From Nocardia sputorum (GTDB lineage: Bacteria; Actinomycetota; Actinomycetes; Mycobacteriales; Mycobacteriaceae): 64,000 nucleotides of DNA. Location of the stretch: the NCBI RefSeq assembly GCF_027924405.1, contig NZ_AP026978.1, positions 3,162,001 through 3,226,000 on the forward strand. The letters are read 5' to 3'. Positions 9,708 to 18,973 of this stretch are shown one piece after another; the stretch's first letter is position 1, and every line of letters starts with the position of its first letter. The notes below the pieces were generated by a model. That model was given only the letters and a program-made list of their open reading frames with translations. It was not told the DNA's origin and ran no database searches. Both the position numbers and the translations under genes were made by a program.

Positions 9708-10454
9708 TCAACTGAGTTCCAAGCGTAGGGCGACGAGGCGGCGGATTCGTGATTCGGTTTGTGATTCTGCCAGTTCTCTCGCCCGGATGTCGTCTTCTTG
9801 TTCGATGGCGTCTACCAGATCGCGATGGGCGACGGCTTCGGCCGCCGGATCCAGATTCAGCCGGGGCAGCCAGAGCAGGGCGGAGAGTTCGGCCTGCAGA
9901 GCGACCTGCGCGCGCGTCAGCCGGGTGGATTGCGCGCACACCGCCATCTCGATATGAAAGCGGCTGTCGGCCCGGCGCGCCGAAATGGGTTCACTGCTGT
10001 CTTTCAGCCGATCGGCCAGGGACCGGAGGCGAGCGATATCGGCCCGCACCCCGCGGCGCGCGGCGAACACGGCAGCCGCTCCGGTGACGGCGAAGTGTTC
10101 GTCGCCCAGGTCGCGCAGCTCCTGGATGCTCATCTGCTGCAACCGCGCCACCGAGGCGCCCTCCAGGACGTCCGCCGCACCACGGATGAAACTCCCGCCG
10201 CCGCGTCCGCGCTTGGTGTGCACGATGCCGCGCTGCCGGAGCACGGCCAGCGCCTCGCGCAGGGTCATGGTCGACACGCCGAGCTGGTTGGCCAGATCGG
10301 TCTCGCTCGGCAACTGCTGGCCGTCTGCCATCAGGCCCAGGCTGATGGCAGCGCACAGACGCTGCACCACGGCCTCGGTTTTCGGGCCGCCGCCCTCGAG
10401 CGGTGACAGCACGGCGCCGAGAGCGGTCAGACCGGCGCTCTCCTGCTTGGACAA
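9708..10454 (-). CDS. GntR/FadR-family transcriptional regulator
   Basis: DNA-binding repressor or activator of 248 residues. The N-terminal winged helix-turn-helix is at about 25-95 (PSETDLANQLGVSTMTLREAL, then RGIVHTKRGRGGGSFI). The C-terminal half is all-helical like the FCD ligand-binding domain of FadR-type regulators, which typically bind organic acids through a metal site. It is the first gene of a two-gene unit with the cache-domain protein 3 nt downstream. The upstream region carries a perfect GACAT-N3-ATGTC palindrome (10608-10620) that could be its operator. The start at 10454 gives a normal family length; the ligand is unknown. Confidence 0.85.
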   Translation of the reverse strand: MSKQESAGLTALGAVLSPLEGGGPKTEAVVQRLCAAISLGLMADGQQLPSETDLANQLGVSTMTLREALAVLRQRGIVHTKRGRGGGSFIRGAADVLEGASVARLQQMSIQELRDLGDEHFAVTGAAAVFAARRGVRADIARLRSLADRLKDSSEPISARRADSRFHIEMAVCAQSTRLTRAQVALQAELSALLWLPRLNLDPAAEAVAHRDLVDAIEQEDDIRARELAESQTESRIRRLVALRLELS

Positions 10455-10607
10455 CGCGACTCCTCGATGGGTTTACCTCCCGAGCCTAGTCCCGAACACT
10501 TGAAATATGAACTCTGAAATTAGAGGTACACCAGCGGTGATGCCGCGATCGGCGGCCGCCGAGGCGGCGAACGCGACGAAATCGTTGCCCGCCGCCCATT
10601 GAGCTAT

Positions 10608-10620
10608 GACATCTAATGTC
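10608..10620. promoter_or_regulatory. Palindrome GACAT-CTA-ATGTC, candidate GntR operator
   Basis: A perfect 5-bp inverted repeat with a 3-nt spacer sits inside an unusually AT-rich patch (TATGACATCTAATGTCTTAT). It lies in the 325-nt gap 10455-10779 between the leftward GntR gene and the rightward small gene at 10780. The size fits operators of FadR-type regulators. It is 154 nt from the GntR start, so it may instead control the rightward gene. Nothing else clear is seen in the gap. Confidence 0.4.
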
Positions 10621-10779
10621 TTATGTTATAGGTCGTGAGCTGCCCACCAGGGCACCCGGACGCGTTGATGTCACGATCGAAGCAGGATTTCTCCATGTGT
10701 GAGAGCCAGAGCAGTCATAGCGAACATCCACGACGGCGTCTCCGCGACCGTCGCGAGTCGTCGGCCCGGGGTGTCGAAC

Positions 10780-11037
10780 ATGCCTGATACGCACCACACG
10801 GAAGTCGACGGCGTGCGCGTGACGTGGCGTTTCGTCCAGCACCACCTGATCGCGATCGTCGCCGTGGACAAAACGTGCGATGCCTCGCCGGTCGCCTCCT
10901 TCGGCCCGGGGAACTACCCGGATCTCGCGCAGGCGCGCGAACTACTTCCGGAATTGACGAGGCTGTGGGACGCGGTGCGCCGCGAATTCTGGGCGAAACT
11001 CATCCCGCCCCTGTGCGGGCAGCCCGCATGGGCGTGA
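10780..11037 (+). CDS. Conserved-looking hypothetical protein, 85 aa
   Basis: Small soluble protein starting MPDTHHTEVDGVRVTWRFVQ. I do not recognise the family. Third codon positions are almost all G or C, which supports it as coding. The sequence has an alternating beta-like N-terminal half (VDGVRVTW, LIAIVAVD) and a helical C-terminal half (QARELLPELTRLWDAVRREFW). The ATG at 10780 was chosen over an upstream in-frame GTG at 10699 because the added residues look non-coding. It faces away from the GntR gene, and a strong hairpin follows its stop. Confidence 0.6.
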   Translation: MPDTHHTEVDGVRVTWRFVQHHLIAIVAVDKTCDASPVASFGPGNYPDLAQARELLPELTRLWDAVRREFWAKLIPPLCGQPAWA

Positions 11038-11102
11038 ACTCGACCGAACCCCGCTCCGCGCGATAGGCGTCGTGTTGGACTCGGCCGGCGACCCAGACGA
11101 CT

Positions 11103-11130
11103 GCGCGCCCGGCCGCAGAGCCGGGCGCGC
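11103..11130. terminator. Bidirectional hairpin terminator
   Basis: An 11-bp perfect GC stem (11103-11113 with 11120-11130) and a 6-nt loop lie between the converging hypothetical gene (stop at 11037) and the aldehyde dehydrogenase gene (stop at 11157). Confidence 0.65.
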
Positions 11131-11156
11131 GGCTTCGTACCCGCGCGGACTGGATC

Positions 11157-12758
11157 TCAGTCCCGCGTGACCGCCCCGTCCACGCGCCGCCAGATGCCGA
11201 GCGGGTTGTCCGCGCGGATCTCGTCGGCGAGAAGGTCGTCGGGGACGTTCTGGTAGGCGACCGGACGCAGGAAGCGCTCGATGGCGCGGCTGCCCACGGA
11301 GGTGGTCGAGGGTGCGCTGGTCGCGGGGAACGGGCCTCCGTGGACCACCGCGTGGCCCACCTCGACGCCGGTCGGCCAGCCGTCGAAGAGCACCCGGCCC
11401 GCGATCAGTTCGAGCTTGCCGAGCAATGTCCGGGCCAGCTCGCGGTCCGCCGGCGTGGTGTGCACCGTGGCGGTGAGCTGGCCCTCGAGTTCGTCGACGA
11501 GAGTGGCGAACTGCTCCGCAGCGCTCACCCGCACGATGACCGAGGCGGGTCCGAAGACTTCTTCCTGAAGCTGCCGGTCGGCCAGGAACCGCTCGCCGGT
11601 GGTGACGAACAACTGCGGAACGCCGGTGCAGGCGGCCCCGGCGTCGCCGCCCGTCGCGACTGTCCGCACGGCCTCGGTGGCGGCCAAGCGGCGCACCCCG
11701 GCGGCGAACGCTGCGGCGATGCCGGGGTTGAGCATCGGTGCACCGGACGCCGCTGCGACCGCCGCGCTCGCCGCGTCGACGAAGTCGTCGGCGCCGGGGC
11801 CGTCGGCCAGGAAGACCAAGCCCGGGCTCGTGCACAGCTGGCCGACACCGGTGGTCAGCGAGGCGACGAAGTCGGCGCCGAGTTGTGCGCCGCGCTCAGC
11901 GAGGGCGCCCGGCAGGACGAAGACCGGGTTGACACTCGACATCTCGGCGAAGACCGGGATGGGCACCGGCCGGGCCGCGGCTGCCGCGACGAGCGCGAGT
12001 CCGCCGCGCCGGGAGCCGGTGAAGCCGACCGCCCGGATCCGCGGGTCGCGTACCAGCGCCGAGCCGGTGTCCACGCCGCCGTGGATCAGCGAGAACGTGC
12101 CTTCGGGCAGGTCGTGCTCGCGTACGGCCGCGCGCACCGCCCGGCCCACCAGCTCGGAGGTACCCGGGTGAGCGGGGTGGGCCTTGACCACGACGGGTGC
12201 GCCCGCCGCGAGGGCCGAGGCGGTGTCGCCGCCGGCTACCGAGAAGGCGAGGGGGAAGTTGCTCGCCGCGAACACCGCGACCGGCCCGAGCGGGATCCGG
12301 CGTTGCCGCAGGTCGGGTTTTGGCAGCGGGCTGCGCATCGGGTCCGGCCGATCCACTCGGGCACCGGTCCAGCTGCCCTCGCGCACCACCTCGGCGAACA
12401 GCCGCAGCTGTCCGGTGGTGCGAGCGATCTCCGAGCGCCCCCGCGCCTCGGGCAGACCGGTCTCGGCGATCACGCGGTCGACCAGAACATCGCCCAGGCC
12501 CTCGATCTCCCGGGCGATGCTCTCCAAGAAGGCCGCGCGCGGACCGAAACCGGTGTGCCGGTACGCCTCGAAGGCGGCCGCGGCGAGCTCGGCGGCGCGG
12601 GCGACGGTCGCGGCGTCGGCCTCGCCATACACGGGGTCGAGGGCATCGCCGTTCGCCGGGTTCGTCGCGTGGAACGACCCCGCCGCGCCGCGGACGTCGA
12701 CCGCGCCCACCAAGTTGTCGCCGGTCAGTCGCGCGGTGTCGATGCGTGCGGTGGTCAT
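11157..12758 (-). CDS. 2,5-dioxovalerate (alpha-ketoglutarate semialdehyde) dehydrogenase
   Basis: NAD(P)-dependent aldehyde dehydrogenase of 533 residues that oxidises 2,5-dioxopentanoate to 2-oxoglutarate, the last step of D-glucarate breakdown. Visible signatures are the cofactor-site GFTGS (245-249), general-base Glu272 in FAEMSS and catalytic Cys309 in GVGQLCTSPG. The divergent sequence around both catalytic residues is typical of this subfamily rather than of betaine-type aldehyde dehydrogenases. The ATG at 12758 overlaps the stop of the upstream dehydratase gene as TGATG, so the two are translationally coupled. The substrate assignment rests mainly on this partner and on the glucarate dehydratase across the divergent promoter. 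Confidence 0.9.
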   Translation of the reverse strand: MTTARIDTARLTGDNLVGAVDVRGAAGSFHATNPANGDALDPVYGEADAATVARAAELAAAAFEAYRHTGFGPRAAFLESIAREIEGLGDVLVDRVIAETGLPEARGRSEIARTTGQLRLFAEVVREGSWTGARVDRPDPMRSPLPKPDLRQRRIPLGPVAVFAASNFPLAFSVAGGDTASALAAGAPVVVKAHPAHPGTSELVGRAVRAAVREHDLPEGTFSLIHGGVDTGSALVRDPRIRAVGFTGSRRGGLALVAAAAARPVPIPVFAEMSSVNPVFVLPGALAERGAQLGADFVASLTTGVGQLCTSPGLVFLADGPGADDFVDAASAAVAAASGAPMLNPGIAAAFAAGVRRLAATEAVRTVATGGDAGAACTGVPQLFVTTGERFLADRQLQEEVFGPASVIVRVSAAEQFATLVDELEGQLTATVHTTPADRELARTLLGKLELIAGRVLFDGWPTGVEVGHAVVHGGPFPATSAPSTTSVGSRAIERFLRPVAYQNVPDDLLADEIRADNPLGIWRRVDGAVTRD

Positions 12759-13672
12759 CAGCTCACCTTCTTCACGAGGTCGGCCAGCTCGGCGAGTTCC
12801 ACCTCGTCGAGATCGGTCAACGGGCTGCGGACCGGCCCTGCCGGGCGTCCGATCACTTTCATGCCCGCTTTGATGATGCTCACCGCGTAGCCCGGCTTCC
12901 GGTTGCGCAGGTCGCAGTAGGGGATCACGAACTCGTTCAGCGCGGTGCGTACGAATTCGGTGTCGCCGCGGCGCAGCGCCCGGTAGAAGGCGAGCGCGAA
13001 CTCCGGGACGAAGTTGTAGATCGCCGAGGAGTAGGTGGTGACGCCGAGCGCCAGATACGGCAGCGCGAACATCTCCGCGGTCGGCAGGCCGCCCACGTAG
13101 GTGAGCCGGTCGCCGAGGGCGGCGTAGATGCGGGTCATCTGCTCGATGTTCCCGATGCCGTCCTTGAATCCGATGAGGTTCGGGCACCGGTCGGCGAGTT
13201 CGGCGACGGCGGCCTCGGTGTAGGCGGCATTGGCCCGCGAGTAGATGATCACGCCGAGATCGGTGGCGGCGCACACCTGCCGGACATGCGCGACCAGCCC
13301 CTCTTGGCTCGCCTCGGTCAGATACGGCGGCAACAAGAGGATCCCGTGCGCGCCCGCCCGTTCCGCTGCCCGCGCCATCTCGACCGCGGTGGCGGTGCCG
13401 TAACCGGCGGGCGCGATCACCGGCAGTCCTTCGGGCGCTTCCGCGACCGCGGCGGTGACGACCTGCTCCACCTCGGCGGGGGTGAGCGAGAAGAACTCGC
13501 CGGTGCCGCCCGCGGCGAACAGACCGGACGCGTCGTAGCCGCCGAGCCAGGCGATGTTCTCCCGGTAGGCGGCCTCGTCGAACGACCCGTCGGCGCGCAG
13601 ATGGGTGACCGGGAAGGACAACAGTCCGGAGCCGAGCTTCCGGGCGATCTCCTGCGGTGCGGCAGTGGTCAT
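12758..13672 (-). CDS. 5-dehydro-4-deoxyglucarate dehydratase
   Basis: DapA-superfamily class I lyase of 304 residues. It decarboxylates and dehydrates 5-dehydro-4-deoxy-D-glucarate to 2,5-dioxopentanoate. The Schiff-base lysine is Lys170 in [11 protein letters not shown], and the carboxylate-binding loop GGTGE is at 56-60. The family is distinguished from dihydrodipicolinate synthase by the GFKDG context. The ATG at 13672 has a good ribosome binding site (AGGAG 7-8 nt upstream on the minus strand); a longer frame to 13759 would run through the promoter region. It is the first gene of the leftward glucarate unit, divergent from the LysR gene. Confidence 0.92.
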   Translation of the reverse strand: MTTAAPQEIARKLGSGLLSFPVTHLRADGSFDEAAYRENIAWLGGYDASGLFAAGGTGEFFSLTPAEVEQVVTAAVAEAPEGLPVIAPAGYGTATAVEMARAAERAGAHGILLLPPYLTEASQEGLVAHVRQVCAATDLGVIIYSRANAAYTEAAVAELADRCPNLIGFKDGIGNIEQMTRIYAALGDRLTYVGGLPTAEMFALPYLALGVTTYSSAIYNFVPEFALAFYRALRRGDTEFVRTALNEFVIPYCDLRNRKPGYAVSIIKAGMKVIGRPAGPVRSPLTDLDEVELAELADLVKKVS

Positions 13673-13744
13673 GGGGGCTTCTCCTGTTCGATGGGCCGGC
13701 TGAGCCCACCCTAGGAACGACTTATGATTCACGTCCAACACTGT

Positions 13745-13764
13745 TTGCATATCCATCAATACAA
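13745..13764. promoter_or_regulatory. Candidate LysR-type operator in the divergent glucarate promoter region
   Basis: An imperfect inverted repeat, TTGCATA at 13745-13751 and AATACAA at 13758-13764 (arms match at 5 of 7 positions), spans 20 nt in the AT-rich gap between the dehydratase start (13672) and the LysR start (13777). LysR regulators bind T-N11-A dyads between divergent promoters, and this is the only good candidate in the gap. It lies 12 nt upstream of the LysR start codon, which fits autoregulation. Confidence 0.45.
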
Positions 13765-13776
13765 GGTCGGTATCGA

Positions 13777-14700
13777 ATGTTCACCTTCGTGCAGCTCACC
13801 CACTTCGTGGCCGTCGCCGAGGAACTGCATTTCGGGCGTGCGGCGGAGCGTCTGCGGATGACGCAACCGCCGCTGAGCAGGCAGATCCAGCTGCTGGAGA
13901 AAGAAGTGGGCGCGGAGCTGTTCGATCGCGCCAACCGCACCGTCCGGCTCACCCGGGCGGGTCAGGCCTTCCTGGTGGACGCTCGCCGCCTGCTCCAGCA
14001 GGCCGAGCGCGCGACGCTGGCGGTGCGCCGGGTGTCGGCGGGCACCGGCGGGGTGCTGCGGGTGGGCTTCACCGGCGCCAGCGTGCACTCCGGCCTGCCC
14101 CTGGTGCTGGCGACCGCGCGCTCACTGCTGCCGGACGTCGACGTGGAGCTGCGCGAACTGGTGACGATGGACCAGGTGGAGGCGCTCTCGGACGGATCAC
14201 TGGATCTGGGCATGGTGCGCCCACCGATCACCCGCCCCGATCTGACCACGCGGACCTTCGTGCGGGAAGGATTGATCGCCGCGTTGCCCGGCGGTCATCC
14301 GCTCGCCGCTTCGGCCGAGCCGCTTCCGGTCACGGCGCTGCACGGCGCGGATATGGTGATGCACGCCCCGGTCGAGGCCCGCTACTTCCACGAATTGGTG
14401 ACCAGCGTGCTGCACGCCGCTTCGGTGGTGCCGGTGGTCGCCCAGTACATGACCCAGGTGCACAGCATCCTGGCTCTGGTCAACCTGGGCTGGGGCGCGG
14501 CGCTGGTGCCCGAATCGGCGGCGGGCATGCGGTTCGACAACGTCCGGTACCGGCCGCTGGCCGAAGTCGACAAGGTAGTGGAGCTCGATCTCGTCTGGCG
14601 GCAGGACAACGAGAACCCCGCGCTGGCCCGCTTGTTCTCGGGGCTGGGCCAACGGACGGGCACAGCGTCCGATACCTTTCCTGTATCGATTCATCCGTAA
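13777..14700 (+). CDS. LysR-family transcriptional regulator of the glucarate locus
   Basis: A 307-residue regulator with an N-terminal winged helix-turn-helix (about 1-60: [20 protein letters not shown]) and a C-terminal periplasmic-binding-like effector domain (about 90-295). The start codon ATG at 13777 gives the canonical [20 protein letters not shown] beginning; an upstream extension to 13657 would overlap the divergent gene. Its place between the two arms of the glucarate locus predicts control of both, with glucarate or a pathway intermediate as inducer. The effector is inferred only from position. Confidence 0.9.
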   Translation: MFTFVQLTHFVAVAEELHFGRAAERLRMTQPPLSRQIQLLEKEVGAELFDRANRTVRLTRAGQAFLVDARRLLQQAERATLAVRRVSAGTGGVLRVGFTGASVHSGLPLVLATARSLLPDVDVELRELVTMDQVEALSDGSLDLGMVRPPITRPDLTTRTFVREGLIAALPGGHPLAASAEPLPVTALHGADMVMHAPVEARYFHELVTSVLHAASVVPVVAQYMTQVHSILALVNLGWGAALVPESAAGMRFDNVRYRPLAEVDKVVELDLVWRQDNENPALARLFSGLGQRTGTASDTFPVSIHP

Positions 14701-14825
14701 TTGGTGTTGGACGGGAATCGTCACTGTTCTCTAAGTTCGGTGCTGTGAGGCGAGTCACTCGCCACGACGATCTTTTCCCACGGCACCGCGGCGCGCGGTG
14801 GTGGTTCGACCGAAAGGAGTGGACG

Positions 14826-16220
14826 ATGTCGTTCACTCGGCAGCCGACGGCAGAACTGGATGCGGCCGTATCGAAATTCTTTCGACGCGTCGTTCCGCTG
14901 TTCATCGTCATGTTGATCTGCAACCAAATCAACCGAGCGAATATCGGTTACGCCCGCGAATATCTCGAGGCGGACGTCGGCATCGGCGCTGCCGCGTACG
15001 GGTTCGGCGCGGGGGTGTTCTTCATCGCCTACGCGCTGTTCGAATTGCCGAGCAACGTGATGATGGAGAAATTCGGCGCCCGCATCTGGCTGACCCGGAT
15101 CATGGTGAGCTGGGGTCTGATCTCCGCGGCGATGATGTTCGTGCAGAACGCGACGATGTTCTACGTCCTGCGCTTCCTGCTCGGCGCCGCCGAGGCGGGC
15201 TTCTTCCCCGCCGTGATCTTCTATCTGGCCAAGTGGCTGCCCAACAGCCACCGCGGCCGCGCCACCGCGCTTTTCGTCGCCGGGTCGTCGATCGCGGCGG
15301 CGATCTCCGGGCCGCTGTCCGGACCGTTGCTTTCGCTCGACGGTGGCGCCGGCCTGCACGGCTGGCAGTGGATGTTCGGCATCGAGGGGATGGTGTCGGT
15401 AATCGTCGGCTGTATCGCCTTTCTCTTCCTGGATTCCCGGATCGAGGACGCGAAATGGCTGACGGCGGGGGAGCGGAAAGCATTGAGCGAAACCATTGCC
15501 GACGAGGAGATCGACAAGGCAGTCAATTCGGGTGTGGCGCACAAAGTGTCGCGCTGGCGGATGCTGGCCGATCCGAAGCTCCTCTTGTTCTGCTGGATCT
15601 ATTTCGCGATCCAGCTGTCGATCTACGCCAACACCTTCTGGCTGCCCTCGATCATCCGCCGCATCGACGGCGTGAACGACATCACCGTCGGCCTGCTCGC
15701 CTCCTTGCCGTGGATCTGTGCCGTGGTCGCCATGTATCTGTCGGCCCGGATCGGTGACCGCACCGGAAACCGGAAGCCGCTGCTGATCATCGCGCTGCTG
15801 ACCGCGGCGGTCGGCACCTATCTGGCCGCGATCGCCTCGCCGTGGCTCGCGTTGGTGTTCCTGTGCATCGCCGCCATGGGCTTCAAGAGCGCCAGCCCGC
15901 TGTTCTGGTCCATCCCGCAGTCGGGTCTGCACCCGTTGGTCCTCGCGCCCGCCATCGCCATCATCAACTCCATCGGCAACCTCGGCGGCTTCGTCGCACC
16001 GTACGGCTTCGGGCTGGTCAAGTCGGCCACCGGCGAGGTGACCTGGGGTCTGTACGCGCTGGCCGCCGCCTCGGTGCTCGCCGCCGCCTCGGTGCTGCTG
16101 GTGCGCCGTACGCGCACCGCCGAGGGCACCGGTTCCCGCATCGTTTCCGAGGTCGCCGACGATTCCGCGCCGGTCGCCTCCCCGAACGCCCTCGCTACCC
16201 CTCTGGAGACTCGGTCATGA
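14826..16220 (+). CDS. MFS transporter, probable D-glucarate/galactarate:proton symporter
   Basis: Twelve-helix major facilitator of 464 residues in the inner membrane, of the anion:cation symporter type (GudP/phthalate-permease-like). The family signature is visible as [15 protein letters not shown] near residue 30, followed by [15 protein letters not shown] and [16 protein letters not shown]. An AAAGGAG ribosome binding site lies 7 nt before the ATG at 14826, which decides the start. The stop overlaps the glucarate dehydratase start by 4 nt (ATGA), so transporter and first enzyme are translationally coupled. Glucarate specificity is inferred from that coupling. Confidence 0.88.
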   Translation: MSFTRQPTAELDAAVSKFFRRVVPLFIVMLICNQINRANIGYAREYLEADVGIGAAAYGFGAGVFFIAYALFELPSNVMMEKFGARIWLTRIMVSWGLISAAMMFVQNATMFYVLRFLLGAAEAGFFPAVIFYLAKWLPNSHRGRATALFVAGSSIAAAISGPLSGPLLSLDGGAGLHGWQWMFGIEGMVSVIVGCIAFLFLDSRIEDAKWLTAGERKALSETIADEEIDKAVNSGVAHKVSRWRMLADPKLLLFCWIYFAIQLSIYANTFWLPSIIRRIDGVNDITVGLLASLPWICAVVAMYLSARIGDRTGNRKPLLIIALLTAAVGTYLAAIASPWLALVFLCIAAMGFKSASPLFWSIPQSGLHPLVLAPAIAIINSIGNLGGFVAPYGFGLVKSATGEVTWGLYALAAASVLAAASVLLVRRTRTAEGTGSRIVSEVADDSAPVASPNALATPLETRS

Positions 16221-17563
16221 CATCCTCGCCTCGCACTCCTCGCGTCATCGACATGCGCGTCGTGCCGATCGCGGGCCACGACAGCATGCTGCTCAACCTC
16301 AGCGGCGCGCACGCTCCGTACTTCACCCGCAACTTGGTGATCCTCACCGATTCCGAAGGCCGGACCGGGGTGGGGGAGGTGCCCGGCGGCGAACGCATCC
16401 GCGCCACGCTCACCGACGCCAGGGAACTGGTGCTCGGCCGGTCCGTCGGCGAGTACCACGCTGTGCTCGGCGACATCCGCCGCACCTTCGCCGCCCGCGA
16501 TGCGGGCGGGCGCGGCAACCAGACGTTCGATCTGCGAGTCACGGTGCACGCCGTCACCGCGGTGGAATCCGCACTGCTGGACCTGCTCGGGCAGCACCTG
16601 GAGGTGCCGGTGGCCGCGCTGCTCGGCGAAGGCGTGCAGCGCACGGAGGTGCCGGTGCTCGGTTACCTGTTCTTCGTCGGCGACCGCACGCGCACGGACC
16701 TGCCGTATCGCTCCGGCGCCGACGAGCCCGCCGACGCGGACACCTGGCAGCGGTTGCGGCACGAGGCGGCGCTGACCCCGGACGCGGTGGTCGCGCTGGC
16801 CCGTGCCGCGCGGGAGCGCTACGGCTTCCGGGACTTCAAGCTCAAGGGAGGCGTGCTCGCCGGGCGGGAGGAGGCCGCCGCGGTCCGCGCGCTCGCCGAG
16901 GAGTTCCCGGACGCCCGCATCACCTTGGACCCCAACGGCGGATGGCTGCTGAGCGAGGCCGTGGAACTGTGCCGCGAACTGACCGGCGTGCTCGCCTATG
17001 CCGAAGACCCGGTCGGCCCGGAGGGGGCCTACTCCGGTCGCGAGGTGATGGCCGAGTTCAAACGGGCCACCGGTCTGCCCACCGCCACCAACATGATCGC
17101 CACCGACTGGCGCGAACTCGGCCACACCGTCCGCGCGGGCGCGGTCGACATCCCTCTCGCCGATCCCCACTTCTGGACGATGGCAGGCTCGGTCCGGGTG
17201 GCCCAGCTCTGCGATGCGTGGGGGTTGACCTGGGGGTCGCATTCGAACAACCACTTCGACGTCTCCTTGGCGATGTTCACTCACGTCGCCGCGGCCGCCC
17301 CAGGAACCATCACCGCGATCGACACCCACTGGATCTGGCAGGACGGCCAGCGGATCACCCGCGAGCCCTACCGCATCGCCGACGGCCTGCTCACCTTGCC
17401 GTCGCGACCCGGTCTCGGCGTCGACCTCGACGAGGAGCAGGTGGCCGCCGCGAACGAGCTCTATCACCGGGAGGGCTTGGGCGATCGCGACGACGCGGCC
17501 ACCATGCAGTACCTGGTGCCGGGCTGGCGCTTCGACAGCAAACGCCCGGCGCTGGTGCGCTGA
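16217..17563 (+). CDS. gudD: Glucarate dehydratase
   Basis: Enolase-superfamily enzyme of 448 residues that converts D-glucarate to 5-dehydro-4-deoxy-D-glucarate with Mg2+. The catalytic residues are all in place relative to the E. coli enzyme with a constant offset of about 3: the KxK motif Lys208/Lys210 (FKLKGG), metal ligands Asp238 (DPNGG), Glu263 (EDP) and Asn292 (TNM), Asp316 and the base His342 (SHSNNHFD). The length is normal. It starts inside the transporter stop codon (ATGA). With the two leftward genes it gives a complete three-step route from glucarate to 2-oxoglutarate. Confidence 0.95.
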   Translation: MTSSPRTPRVIDMRVVPIAGHDSMLLNLSGAHAPYFTRNLVILTDSEGRTGVGEVPGGERIRATLTDARELVLGRSVGEYHAVLGDIRRTFAARDAGGRGNQTFDLRVTVHAVTAVESALLDLLGQHLEVPVAALLGEGVQRTEVPVLGYLFFVGDRTRTDLPYRSGADEPADADTWQRLRHEAALTPDAVVALARAARERYGFRDFKLKGGVLAGREEAAAVRALAEEFPDARITLDPNGGWLLSEAVELCRELTGVLAYAEDPVGPEGAYSGREVMAEFKRATGLPTATNMIATDWRELGHTVRAGAVDIPLADPHFWTMAGSVRVAQLCDAWGLTWGSHSNNHFDVSLAMFTHVAAAAPGTITAIDTHWIWQDGQRITREPYRIADGLLTLPSRPGLGVDLDEEQVAAANELYHREGLGDRDDAATMQYLVPGWRFDSKRPALVR

Positions 17564-17714
17564 CCTCGCTCGACCCATCCGACAGGCCGGCTGGATTCGC
17601 TTCGCAGCGTGCCGGCCGGCCCGTCGGCGTTCGTCGAACCCCTTGCTGGACATGTGTTTGGAATCACCGTGGGGAGGCATTACCCGAGCGAAGAAGCTCG
17701 ACAAGGAGGTTCAG

Positions 17715-18275
17715 ATGTCGACTGGAGCATGGGTGATCATCGTCGTCATCGCCATAGTCGTCCTCGCGGCCCTTGTCGCGTTCCTGGTGGTACCGATGCT
17801 GCGCAGGCAGCGACTACGCCGCAGGTTCGGACCCGAGTACGACCGGACGGTCCAGGAACGTGATGACCGCAAGACCGCCGAGCGGGAACTCGCCGAACGC
17901 GAACGCAGGCATGCGCAGTTGCGCTTACGCGAACTGTCGGAGGACGAGAAGCGGGTCTATTCCACCCGTTGGGTAGAGGTGCAGGAACGATTCATCGATG
18001 ACCCCGCCGGGGCATTGACCGAAGCCGACCGCCTCGTCACCACGATCATGGCCGAGCGCGGCTATCCCACGGAGAACTACGAGCAGCAACTGGCGGATCT
18101 TTCCGTCGAGCATGCCGAGCCGTTGGGCCACTATCGCGCGGCGCACGACATCGCCACCCGCCCGGCGGGCAGCGCGGTGTCCACCGAGGACCGTCGCTCG
18201 GCGATCGTGCACTACCGGGAACTGTTTCAGGACTTGGTCGGCGTGTCCGGCCAAGAGAACAAGGACGTGAAGTAA
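17715..18275 (+). CDS. Membrane-anchored protein with a C-terminal helical domain, unknown function
   Basis: A 186-residue protein with one N-terminal transmembrane helix (about 5-28, WVIIVVIAIVVLAALVAFLV), a basic stop-transfer (RRQRLRRRF), a charged region rich in Glu/Arg that is likely coiled coil (45-75), and a C-terminal helical domain (about 80-180). That domain (RWVEVQERFIDDPAGALTEAD, ending HYRELFQDLVG) is clearly related to the C-terminus of the next gene. A strong AAGGAGG site precedes the ATG at 17715. The stop and the next start share one base (TAATG). I know this kind of protein only as conserved hypothetical in actinobacteria; the orientation puts the domain in the cytoplasm. 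Confidence 0.85.
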   Translation: MSTGAWVIIVVIAIVVLAALVAFLVVPMLRRQRLRRRFGPEYDRTVQERDDRKTAERELAERERRHAQLRLRELSEDEKRVYSTRWVEVQERFIDDPAGALTEADRLVTTIMAERGYPTENYEQQLADLSVEHAEPLGHYRAAHDIATRPAGSAVSTEDRRSAIVHYRELFQDLVGVSGQENKDVK

Positions 18276-18955
18276 TGAGCACCGAGTCCGAGCGGCGGAC
18301 CTACACCACTGACGCACAACGTGATTCGGCGAAGGCGGGCGAGACCCGCGCCGAGTCCGGATACGACCGGGCCGCCGAAACCGGCCGTGGTCCCGAAGTC
18401 GAGCCCGGCGCGGCCCGGCACGACGCCGAGCGTACGGCGAACCCGGAGTCGGTCGATCCGGCCGGGCGCGCACCGGCCACTGAGGAGACGCCCGTTCACG
18501 AGGTCGGCGAATCCGAACCCCTCGGCGAGCACGCTTCGGCAGGGCCGCGCGCGACAGGCGCCGAACGCCCCGACCACGTCGGCGACTCCGGGCACAGCGG
18601 CGTCGCGACGTCGGAGCAAGCGGTTCCCGCCGGCCCGGCGACCGGCTCCGGTGTCACCCCGTCCGCCGCCGCGGCGGAAGAGCAGCCTGTGCCGCTGTTC
18701 GCCGAAACCGATCGCGATCGCCTGCGCACGCAGTGGCGGGAGGTTCAGGTCACCTTCGTCGACAGCCCGCGCGACGCCGTCCACCGGGCGGACGAACTGC
18801 TCGACGACATCATCCACCAGCTGACCACCACCTACGAGCAGCGCAAACGCGAACTCGACGAGCGGCGCGGCGACACGTCCGACACCGAAGGTCTCCGGCA
18901 GGCGCTGCGCGGGTACCGGTCGTTCTTCGACCAGCTGCTCTCGATCGGCGGCTAG
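18275..18955 (+). CDS. Soluble partner with the same C-terminal domain, unknown function
   Basis: A 226-residue protein. Residues 1 to about 140 are low-complexity, rich in Ala, Glu, Pro, Gly and Thr, and probably disordered. From about 140 on (PLFAETDRDRLRTQWREVQV to the end GYRSFFDQLLSIGG) it carries the same helical domain as the preceding membrane-anchored protein, with the shared pattern W-x-EVQ-x-x-F-[IV]-D-x-P and a final YR-x-[FL]FxxL. Start and stop of the two genes overlap by one base, so they are made together and may pair through this domain. No catalytic motif is visible. Confidence 0.85.
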   Translation: MSTESERRTYTTDAQRDSAKAGETRAESGYDRAAETGRGPEVEPGAARHDAERTANPESVDPAGRAPATEETPVHEVGESEPLGEHASAGPRATGAERPDHVGDSGHSGVATSEQAVPAGPATGSGVTPSAAAAEEQPVPLFAETDRDRLRTQWREVQVTFVDSPRDAVHRADELLDDIIHQLTTTYEQRKRELDERRGDTSDTEGLRQALRGYRSFFDQLLSIGG

Positions 18956-18973
18956 CCGCGGAAGTTGTCGTCC

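Noticed and set aside
12758..13709. A single 850-residue protein joining the dehydratase region and the aldehyde dehydrogenase
   Set aside because: The upstream part of that frame is out of frame with the dehydratase gene. The TGATG overlap and intact family N-terminus at 12758 show two separate genes.
17585..17617. GGCCGGC / GCCGGCC inverted repeat after gudD as a terminator
   Set aside because: The stem is only 7 bp with a 19-nt loop and no T-run, too weak to list.
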